From Bacteroidales bacterium (GTDB lineage: Bacteria; Bacteroidota; Bacteroidia; Bacteroidales; UBA12077), in NCBI GenBank assembly GCA_016342685.1, contig JAEINU010000008.1, positions 1 through 64,000 of the forward strand: a DNA stretch of 64,000 nucleotides, given 5' to 3'. Positions 28,911-36,491 of this stretch are shown piece by piece. The notes under the pieces were generated by a model. The model worked only from the letters and a program-made list of their open reading frames with translations, searched no databases and was not told the origin of the DNA. How positions within the stretch are numbered: the stretch's first letter is position 1; each line of letters opens with the position of its first letter. Position numbers and translations under genes: made by a program.

Positions 28911-28948
28911 CAACTTGACTTTTAGTATTTAATACCTTATATTACTTC
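28911..28948 (+). promoter_or_regulatory. Candidate promoter of fibre gene 2, duplicated upstream of fibre gene 3
   Basis: A 38-base block starting CAACTTGACT and ending TTACTTC, ending 20 bases before the start codon. It matches the block at 30925-30962 in 33 of 38 positions. TTGAC and, about 18 bases on, TATATTAC could be the -33 and -7 elements. Its conservation beyond flanking sequence suggests a working promoter copied with the gene. Confidence 0.5.
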
Positions 28949-28968
28949 ATAATTTAAAAATTGAAGTT

Positions 28969-30861
28969 ATGAAAAAGGTAGCGTTTTTATTTATGTTTTT
29001 TCTGTGCATTTCAATTCTTGGATTTACACAGATTCCAGAAAAATTTAATTATCAGGCTGTAATTCGTGATAATTCTAATAACCTGGTTATAGATCAGGAT
29101 ATCTCTTTACTGGTTTCTATTATAGATGAATCGGAAACAATTCATTATTCAGAAACTCATACGGTAAATTCAAATGCGTACGGATTAATTTCCTTTTTTA
29201 TAGGAGATGGTGTTCCTGTAACAAATACTTTTGAGAGTATTGATTGGACAGTATCATCAAAATTCATTAAAGTTGAAGCTGATATTAATGGGGGTACTGC
29301 CTATGGAACTATTGGAACGTCAGAGTTAGTGTCAGTTCCGTATGCATTACATTCGCTTTCAGCAACAAGTTTAGGCGATAAGGGAGTATATTCAACAGAT
29401 ACAGATACTTTATTTGTTGTAAAAGATCATAGTGGGAATGTTGTGTTTGCGGTATTTCCCGATGGGGCCGAAATAATTGTTGATGAATTAGCAAAAGGTA
29501 AAATTGGCGGGTTTGCTGTTAGTGGTCGAAACCCAAATAAAGCTGATTTAACTGATGAATTTATTCGTGTAACTCGCGATAGTACGAGGATTACATTTGA
29601 TGAAGCAACAAAAGGAAAAGTAGGAGGTTTTGCTGTTAGTGGTCGAAATCCAAATAAAGCAGGATTAACATCAAGTATAATAAATCTTTTTCCTGACAAC
29701 TATTTTATTGGTGATTCTGCAGGTATAAACACAACAACAGGGCTTTATAATACTTTTATAGGGTTTAAATCAGGAAAAGAAAATACGACTGGTTCTTATA
29801 ATTTTTTTACCGGTTATAATGCCGGAATAAATAACATTGGAGGAAATCAAAATATCTTTATTGGATATAAAGCTGGTTTTAGTAATGTTGGTAATACATC
29901 TGGAAATCCAACATTTGATTACCTGGGCAGTCATAATGTTTTTATAGGTGACGAGGCTGGTTATTCTAATCAATCGGGTCGTTTTAATGTTTTTATTGGA
30001 GAAGGTTCTGGCTATTCTTTTGATGCAGGGTGGTATAATACTGCTATAGGATTTAATTCTGCAAAATCATCGACAGGTGGTATTTATAATTTATTTGTTG
30101 GGAGTAATAGCGGACAAAATAACGAAGGCGACTTTAATTCGTTTGTTGGACCTCAAGCAGGGCAGAGTAATACAACTGGAAATGATAATACTTATGTTGG
30201 TCACCAATCGGGATTGTCCAATACAACTGGAAATAGTAACACATTTATTGGTAAATATTCAGGGCGAAATAATACAGTAGGTAGTGGAAATGTGTTTATT
30301 GGAAATTATGCAGGACAGAGCGAAACGGGTTCTAATAAATTGTATATAGATAATGCAGGTGAAACTTCATCTACTGCTTTTATTTATGGAGATTTTAATT
30401 ATAATGAACTTAGAATTAATGCTAATCTTGGAATTTGGAGTGTGCCTTCAGTAACTTATGAGTTATATGTGAATGGAGATGTTTCAGCAACATCTTATTC
30501 CCAATCATCAGATAAAAGATGGAAATCAAATATCCATGATTTACATAATGCATTGGAAGTAGTTAAAAAGCTTAGAGGTGTATCATTTAATTGGAAAGTA
30601 AATGAATATCCAGAGAAGAAATTTGAAAATGGAATTCATTCAGGTTTTATTGCTCAAGAGGTTGAGAAAGTTTTACCCGAATTAGTTACGGAAGATGATA
30701 AGGGCTATAAATCTATTGAATATACTGAAGTAATACCTTATGTTATTGAATCAATTAAAGAACAGCAAGAAATTATTTCTGATCAAAAAGATGAAATAAA
30801 TGAATTAAATAAGCGAATAAATAAACTGGAGGAACTAGTAAATCAATTAATGTTAAAGTAA
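28969..30861 (+). CDS. Secreted fibre protein 2: head, neck repeats, NTFIG shaft, S74 chaperone
   Basis: A 630-residue protein closely related to fibre protein 1 in the head (IPEKFNYQAVIRDNSNNLVIDQDISL) and neck. It has two neck repeats, the first with Ile instead of Val in GKIGGFAVSGRNPNK. The shaft has about 12 NxFIG-type units, with an inserted stretch SNVGNTSGNPTFDYLG. The S74 domain holds Ser514-Asp515 (SSDKRWKSNI), the HSGFIAQEVEKVLPELV motif and a coiled-coil tail that is nearly the same as in protein 1 (INELNKRINKLEELVNQLM). Spacers before genes 2 and 3 are also related, so the unit of duplication included the promoter. Confidence 0.85.
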   Translation: MKKVAFLFMFFLCISILGFTQIPEKFNYQAVIRDNSNNLVIDQDISLLVSIIDESETIHYSETHTVNSNAYGLISFFIGDGVPVTNTFESIDWTVSSKFIKVEADINGGTAYGTIGTSELVSVPYALHSLSATSLGDKGVYSTDTDTLFVVKDHSGNVVFAVFPDGAEIIVDELAKGKIGGFAVSGRNPNKADLTDEFIRVTRDSTRITFDEATKGKVGGFAVSGRNPNKAGLTSSIINLFPDNYFIGDSAGINTTTGLYNTFIGFKSGKENTTGSYNFFTGYNAGINNIGGNQNIFIGYKAGFSNVGNTSGNPTFDYLGSHNVFIGDEAGYSNQSGRFNVFIGEGSGYSFDAGWYNTAIGFNSAKSSTGGIYNLFVGSNSGQNNEGDFNSFVGPQAGQSNTTGNDNTYVGHQSGLSNTTGNSNTFIGKYSGRNNTVGSGNVFIGNYAGQSETGSNKLYIDNAGETSSTAFIYGDFNYNELRINANLGIWSVPSVTYELYVNGDVSATSYSQSSDKRWKSNIHDLHNALEVVKKLRGVSFNWKVNEYPEKKFENGIHSGFIAQEVEKVLPELVTEDDKGYKSIEYTEVIPYVIESIKEQQEIISDQKDEINELNKRINKLEELVNQLMLK

Positions 30862-30924
30862 AGTGTGGGTTTATAAAGTAAAACAATTAAACACTTATTA
30901 GTTAATTGTGTACGTTAAATAATT

Positions 30925-30962
30925 CAACTTGACTCTAAGTATTTAAAACGTTATCTTACTTC
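30925..30962 (+). promoter_or_regulatory. Candidate promoter of fibre gene 3
   Basis: A 38-base block that matches 28911-28948 at 33 of 38 positions, including the starting CAACTTGACT and the ending TTACTTC. It ends 21 bases before the ATG at 30984. Pattern match and conservation only. Confidence 0.45.
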
Positions 30963-30983
30963 GTGTTTTTAAAATCTAAAATT

Positions 30984-33599
30984 ATGAAAAGGATAGCGTT
31001 TTTATTTTTGATTTTTTTGAGCTTAACTATTATAAATGGATACGCTCAGATACCAAATGAATTTAATTACCAAGCGGTAATTCGAGATAATTCTGATAAA
31101 CTAATTGTGGATCAGAACGTGTCAATAAAAATTTCGATTCTTGATGTAACAGAAACAGGAGAGGTTCTTTATTCCGAAACGCATTCGGTTACAAGTAATG
31201 GATATGGATTGATAAATATTAAGGTTGGTAGTGGCACTTCTGTAGTGGGTATATTTTCAGATATTATCTGGGCTGGTTCTTCAAAATTTATAAAAGTAGA
31301 GGCTGATATTAATGGAGGTTCTACCTATGTTAATATAGGTGTATCTGAATTATCATCAGTACCTTTTGCTGTACACGCAAATACGGCATCTGTTTTAGGA
31401 ACTGATAAGATTTACTCAACTGAATCAGACACATTATTTGTTGTAAAAGATCATGATGGGAATGTTGTTTTTGCAGTTTTTCCTGATGGAGTTCAGGTTA
31501 TTGCCAACGAAACAGCTAAAGGAAAGGTTGGTGGATTTGCCGTAAGTGGGAGAAATCCAAATAAACTTGGCGAAGTAGAATACTTAAGAGTAACTACAGA
31601 TAGTACACGTATATACGTGAATGAATCATTGCTGGCAAAAGGAAAAGTAGGAGGTTTTGCGGTTAGCGGAAGAAATCCTAACAAAGCGACGGTAAATGAT
31701 TATTTGCTAGTTACAAACGATAGTACACGGGTTTATGTAAATGAATCTCCACTAGTTAAAGGAAAAGTTGGAGGATTTGCAGTAAGTGGACGAAATCCAA
31801 ATAAAGGAATAACCGGAGATTACATTCAGGTTACGAAAGATAGTACCCGAATATATGTAACAGAAGGTTTGGCAAAAGGAAAAGTAGGCGGCTTTGCTGT
31901 AAGTGGTCGTAATCCAAATAAAGCAGGAGAAAGAGATTTCTTTAATATAACACCAAACGCGATTGCAGATGCAATTGATGGTGAATCGCGTGTTATGTGG
32001 TATCCTGAAAAATCAGCTTTTATGGCAGGCGAATTGTATGTGCCAGACCCTGATAGTGTTGGACAGTATTCAATGTCGTTGGGATATCGAAATAGTGCAA
32101 TTGGAGATTGGTCTCAGGCAATGGGATATCAAAGTATTGCAAGAGGACCATATTCAACAGCTATAGGTTTTCAGACTGTTGCCGATTCTAATTCATTTGC
32201 TTTTGGAACAGGTGCTAAAGCATTTGGTTTTAATAGTTTTGCTTTTGGTTCCGTTGGATTAGATTCATTAGGTAATACTACAACAAATAACACTATAGCA
32301 AGTGGTGATTATTCATTTGCATTTGGATTGGGTTCAGAGGCAATTGGTTTAGGGTCATTTGTATTAGGTACCGAATGTGACGCTTTTGGTGATTTCTCAA
32401 TTGCAGCAGGTTTTAAAACCGAAGCATCAGGTTTTAGCGCTACAGCAATGGGAGCAAATAATATTGCTAGTGGAAATTATTCGTTGGCTTTTGGAACTTC
32501 GAATCAAGCCCAGGGAAGTGCATCCGTAGCATTTGGTTTAGGAAATACAGCTGAAGGATTGCAATCTTTGGTAGCAGGTCGAAATAATATTGCGGTAGGA
32601 GTTGGAGCTATTGCTTTGGGAACGAGCAATACTGCTAATGGTGATGGAACATTTATTGCCGGTAATTCGAATTCATGTACACAGACTTATGCAACTGCAT
32701 TTGGTACTGGTAATACAGCAAGTGCTTCGTATGCATTTGCCATTGGATCTGGAACGCAAGCAGCAGGGCAGGGATCTTTATCTTCAGGACAATTTACAAC
32801 TGCATCAGGTGATAATTCATTAGTTATAGGATACGGAACAGAAACTACTGCGAATGGTGATAATGCTTTTGCTTCTGGATTAAATACCATTGCTTCGGGG
32901 TATGGATCAATGGCTTCCGGTGAATCAACACAGGCAGTTGGAAAATATTCTGTGGCATTAGGGTATAACACTATAGCACCATCATATGGATGTGTTGTTA
33001 TTGGAAAATGGAATGAAACAACATCAGGGACTTCTACAAGCTGGAATCCTCCTAATAATGGTACCGATCCTATATTTATTATTGGAAATGGATTGAATGG
33101 AGGGGGATTTGAAAATGATGCTCTTATAGTTTATCGAAATGGGAATATGAAGATTGATGGGGACTTTTATCCTGCAAGTGATGATTCTTATGATTTAGGT
33201 AGTATAGGAGCTCGTTGGCAAGATATTTATACGAATGGAGTAGTAAATACTTCTGATATTCGATTAAAATCAGATATTTCAAATATTAATTATGGTTTAA
33301 ATGAGGTTTTAAAATTACGGCCTGTTACTTTCTTATGGAAAGATAAGCCTGAAAAAGGTATGCGATTGGGTTTAATTGCACAGGAAGTTCAACCAATAAT
33401 TAATGAAGTAATATATGTTGGAGATGATGAGAATCAAACCTTAGGAGTTAGATATTCGGATATAATACCTGTTTTAATTAAAAGTATTCAGGAACAGCAA
33501 AAAATAATTGAAGATCAGAATAAGAAAAACAAAGAATTAGAAGATCAATTGAATGAAATAAATGAGAAGCTTACATTAATTGAACAGAAACTTAAATAG
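30984..33599 (+). CDS. Secreted fibre protein 3: head, four neck repeats, YadA-like shaft, S74 chaperone
   Basis: An 871-residue protein. I start it at the ATG at 30984, where the signal peptide MKRIAFLFLIFLSLT begins; a GTG 21 bases earlier is less likely. The head matches the paralogues (IPNEFNYQAVIRDNSDKL). The neck has four GKVGGFAVSGRNPNK repeats (about 31500-31925), the most in the array. The shaft is of another type: about 14-residue units such as STAIGFQTVADSNSFAFGTGAKAFG, with the S-x-A-x-G rhythm of the YadA/trimeric autotransporter head. The S74 end has Ser757-Asp758 (TSDIRLKSDI), LGLIAQEVQPIINEVI and a coiled coil. Confidence 0.85.
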   Translation: MKRIAFLFLIFLSLTIINGYAQIPNEFNYQAVIRDNSDKLIVDQNVSIKISILDVTETGEVLYSETHSVTSNGYGLINIKVGSGTSVVGIFSDIIWAGSSKFIKVEADINGGSTYVNIGVSELSSVPFAVHANTASVLGTDKIYSTESDTLFVVKDHDGNVVFAVFPDGVQVIANETAKGKVGGFAVSGRNPNKLGEVEYLRVTTDSTRIYVNESLLAKGKVGGFAVSGRNPNKATVNDYLLVTNDSTRVYVNESPLVKGKVGGFAVSGRNPNKGITGDYIQVTKDSTRIYVTEGLAKGKVGGFAVSGRNPNKAGERDFFNITPNAIADAIDGESRVMWYPEKSAFMAGELYVPDPDSVGQYSMSLGYRNSAIGDWSQAMGYQSIARGPYSTAIGFQTVADSNSFAFGTGAKAFGFNSFAFGSVGLDSLGNTTTNNTIASGDYSFAFGLGSEAIGLGSFVLGTECDAFGDFSIAAGFKTEASGFSATAMGANNIASGNYSLAFGTSNQAQGSASVAFGLGNTAEGLQSLVAGRNNIAVGVGAIALGTSNTANGDGTFIAGNSNSCTQTYATAFGTGNTASASYAFAIGSGTQAAGQGSLSSGQFTTASGDNSLVIGYGTETTANGDNAFASGLNTIASGYGSMASGESTQAVGKYSVALGYNTIAPSYGCVVIGKWNETTSGTSTSWNPPNNGTDPIFIIGNGLNGGGFENDALIVYRNGNMKIDGDFYPASDDSYDLGSIGARWQDIYTNGVVNTSDIRLKSDISNINYGLNEVLKLRPVTFLWKDKPEKGMRLGLIAQEVQPIINEVIYVGDDENQTLGVRYSDIIPVLIKSIQEQQKIIEDQNKKNKELEDQLNEINEKLTLIEQKLK

Positions 33600-33606
33600 A
33601 AAAAAG

Positions 33607-33850
33607 AAAGGGACTGTCCAAAAAATCTCTTTAGTGTCATTCCTTTGAACTTTTCTTACGAATGAAATGAGTAAAAAGGGAATCTCTTAATTGAATCGTA
33701 TGCAAAAAATTATGAGAACCCCAATCAAGTTGGGGATGACATGCAATAAATCTTTGGATAGCTATAGTTTGTTAAACCGATTAACAAAAAGATGTCATAC
33801 TGAGCTTGTCGAAGTATAGACATCTTTTTGACTTTTTGGATAAGCCTTTA
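33607..33850. repeat. REP/MITE-like intergenic element A between convergent genes
   Basis: About 245 bases from AAAGGGACTGTCCAAAAA (33607-33624) to TTTTTGGATAAGCCTTTA (33833-33850), which are imperfect inverted termini. It abuts the TGA of the leftward VWA gene exactly. Inside are a CCCCAA/TTGGGG hairpin (33720-33736) and, at 33786-33829, the hairpin AAAAAGATGTC...GACATCTTTTT with a TACTGAGCTTGTCGAAGTA tip. An inverted copy of that hairpin sequence occurs in the element at 43065-43200. It probably works as a bidirectional terminator. Confidence 0.7.
33786..33829. terminator. Bidirectional hairpin terminator inside element A
   Basis: Eleven-base stem AAAAAGATGTC / GACATCTTTTT with a second ATACT/AGTAT stem above it and T-runs on both strands. 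It lies between the ends of fibre gene 3 (+) and the VWA gene (-). Confidence 0.65.
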
Positions 33851-36202
33851 TCAAATAAATAAAAAGTTCAGATATCCCATATAGTGTAATATAATAATTG
33901 CCAACCATATTATTAGTAAAATCCAGATTAAAACTTTTATACCTCCTGATTTCTTATATAAATAAACTAACAGAATAAGTATTATGAGTATTAGATATAC
34001 CCACCAAGGAAAAGATTTTGAATAATTATGTAATACTTCATCGTTAACTATTATGCTAAAATTCCATTTGTCTGTATCTAAATTGGCTATGTATAAATAA
34101 TAACTACCATCTAAGTTATCTTTAATTTCACTTATTACAGGTATTTTTTCAAAAATATTTTTTTGAGCCACAGCAATTTTGCGAGTTTTAGTATATTTTG
34201 GATTAATCTGTAATTTTATTTTTGATTTAAAACCAGGCCCCATGTATTTATCATATTTATTTCTGGGGCGAATTTTTAAGACAGTTAAACCTTTATTACT
34301 TCCGCTTGATGATGGTGGTGCATTTTCTACTACTTCAGGTTCTTCTTCTTCAACTTGTCCAAATACAAATACTACTGATTTCGTTTTTCTTCTTTTGAAT
34401 TTTCCAAAATTGACTATTTCACCATCCATTAGATAAATGATGTTGTAAAAACCAGCTAATTCTGTTGCTGAAAAATAACCTGAAAATACTCCATTTCCTT
34501 CATCAGTTAGATTTACTATCTGTTCGTTAGGTAATAAAGCATTAAAGAAAGATGTATCATTCATCATTAATTCATTGAATTTTTGTGAAGCTCCTTCATC
34601 AACATCAACTAAAGAATCATCAAGTTCAGGGGTATCATAAGTAGATAGTAAATCTCCTAAGTCATCGCCTGGTTTAAGAACAATAGCTGTTACAGTATTT
34701 CCTGAGCCAACAATAGCATCACCAATATGTGTAAGAGTTGTTTTTAATTGAATGACATCACCAACTGTATATAAGCTTTTATTGCTTGTGCATTCATAAT
34801 CTAAATAATGGTCATCAACTATTACCGATAAACTTAAAGGGTTTTGTGTTTCCCCTTTTAGGATTATTTTCCAGTCTCCTCCTGAATTAATAGCCGGATC
34901 GTTTATTATTGGGAAATGATAACTAAGAATAGTGAAATTATCACTTGAATTTACTCTGGCTCTTGAATTTAAGTTAACACCATCTTTTATAATTGATAGT
35001 TCAACATTGTCAGTAGTGTTGAGTTGAATTAATAAAGTGTTTACATGTTCGTTCATGCTAAATGGAATAGATAAATCTCCAGATAAATTACTTATCGATT
35101 TATTCAAAACAATTTGAGGACTACCCTGATCAAGCATATTCACTAATTGATTATTGAACCAATCTGTAAGATCAGTTGCAGGAGTAACATATAATACTTC
35201 TCCATCACTTTTATTTGCAATTTCTTGTAAGATAACTGGTTCGGCACCTGCGCCCCAAGTTGCTATTGGAAAATATTGGATGCTATCTTTTGGATTGGTT
35301 GAATAATTATTTAATGAGTCATTTGTTGCTGTATAACTTATTCCATCTGCTTTAACCTGGTTGCCCCAGTTTTGCAATCCATCGGTGAATAGAAACACAA
35401 GTCGTTTTAAGTTCTCAGAATTATCTAATTTTAATTTGTTTTTGGCATGTAATAAACCTTCTCCCATAGCTGTCATTTGCATTGGAATTCTAGGATCTAA
35501 ATCTGAATGTACTTCATTCCACGACCACTGAGTAAAATCATTATCAATTACGATAAAATCTTTTGAAATTGGAATATTTGGATCTATTACGGTTGATGAA
35601 AAATATGTAAGGGATAATGAATCTCCCAGTCCTTGCTTAAGTTCTTCAAGTTTAAAAACGAGAGCATATACTGCTTCTTTTAATGCATCAAGGCGAGTTC
35701 CGGTTCCACCAGTCACGGGTAAAATCATACTACCCGAAACATCTAGTGCTAAAACCAATTTAACAGAATCTCTAATTATTGGAATAATAAAGTTTTGTTG
35801 TTCAACAGGATTTACTCCGTCATCTACATTTAGTGTAAAGCTTAAGGAGTTACTTGTACCAGCGGCACATCTTTCAGTTACAATGAAATCAATTGTATTA
35901 ACAGTATTTGTTACAGTATGATTACTTGTTATTTCTGTACAACTTCCGTTAACATTTGAAATAGAAAAAACATGGGTGGTTATTGGTGCAGTTAATGGGA
36001 TTGTAACTTGATAGTCTTGATTAAATCTGGCAGGGGGAAGTGATATTAAACAACTACCTCCGGGACAACTCGAAAATGTTGATTCTGGAGGATAGTCTAA
36101 AGAATTTTGACTAATCATTTGTGTTAGACCGTTACTTGAAAAAACTGTTATAATCAATAATGTTAATAAGATTTTTAAAGGATTTTTAGTTTTTAGTCTC
36201 AT
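33851..36202 (-). CDS. von Willebrand factor A domain membrane protein
   Basis: A 783-residue protein with a signal peptide (about 1-28), a short Ig/cadherin-like region (about 55-140; FNQDYQVTIPL...DDGVNPVEQQNF), a VWA domain (about 145-360) with the metal site Asp154-Val-Ser156-Gly-Ser158 (LALDVSGSM), and later beta-rich domains (about 365-590). Near the end are two close membrane helices (WWVYLILIILILLVYLY and VLIWILLIIWLAIIILH). It is anchored with the VWA domain outside the cytosol. VWA domains bind protein ligands through the metal. It sits antisense within the fibre array and is divergent from fibre gene 4, so a role in fibre binding or anchoring is possible but unproven. Confidence 0.83.
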   Translation of the reverse strand: MRLKTKNPLKILLTLLIITVFSSNGLTQMISQNSLDYPPESTFSSCPGGSCLISLPPARFNQDYQVTIPLTAPITTHVFSISNVNGSCTEITSNHTVTNTVNTIDFIVTERCAAGTSNSLSFTLNVDDGVNPVEQQNFIIPIIRDSVKLVLALDVSGSMILPVTGGTGTRLDALKEAVYALVFKLEELKQGLGDSLSLTYFSSTVIDPNIPISKDFIVIDNDFTQWSWNEVHSDLDPRIPMQMTAMGEGLLHAKNKLKLDNSENLKRLVFLFTDGLQNWGNQVKADGISYTATNDSLNNYSTNPKDSIQYFPIATWGAGAEPVILQEIANKSDGEVLYVTPATDLTDWFNNQLVNMLDQGSPQIVLNKSISNLSGDLSIPFSMNEHVNTLLIQLNTTDNVELSIIKDGVNLNSRARVNSSDNFTILSYHFPIINDPAINSGGDWKIILKGETQNPLSLSVIVDDHYLDYECTSNKSLYTVGDVIQLKTTLTHIGDAIVGSGNTVTAIVLKPGDDLGDLLSTYDTPELDDSLVDVDEGASQKFNELMMNDTSFFNALLPNEQIVNLTDEGNGVFSGYFSATELAGFYNIIYLMDGEIVNFGKFKRRKTKSVVFVFGQVEEEEPEVVENAPPSSSGSNKGLTVLKIRPRNKYDKYMGPGFKSKIKLQINPKYTKTRKIAVAQKNIFEKIPVISEIKDNLDGSYYLYIANLDTDKWNFSIIVNDEVLHNYSKSFPWWVYLILIILILLVYLYKKSGGIKVLIWILLIIWLAIIILHYMGYLNFLFI

Positions 36203-36258
36203 GGCTAAGTTTTTTAGTTTGTGTGTTTATCAATGGTGTTATCTAACAGCAAGTTATG

Positions 36259-36288
36259 AATATTCTTTTAAAGAATTCAAAGAATATT
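36259..36288. promoter_or_regulatory. Inverted repeat in the divergent VWA / fibre 4 promoter region
   Basis: AATATTCTTT (36259-36268) and AAAGAATATT (36279-36288) form an exact 10-bp dyad with a 10-base centre that itself holds a TTCTTT/AAAGAA mirror. It lies 57 bases upstream of the VWA start and about 200 bases upstream of fibre gene 4. Possible operator; AT-rich background lowers confidence. Confidence 0.35.
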
Positions 36289-36491
36289 TTAATAAATTCA
36301 AAATATTTGTATTATAACGTATTGTAGGAATGGTACAAGGTGGGCTAATAAGTCGTTTAAAAGATAATTAGATTGATTTTAAATTAGTTACAAGCTTGTT
36401 GCAATTAACTTATACAGATGAATCAAGTTGAAATTAAACTTATAGCTTATTAACTTGTTCATATTAATATATTAACTAAATAGTTGGCCTT

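Noticed and set aside
30963-30983. GTG start for fibre protein 3 seven codons upstream
   Set aside because: It would put MFLKSKI before a perfect signal peptide start; the paralogues begin MKK/MKR directly.
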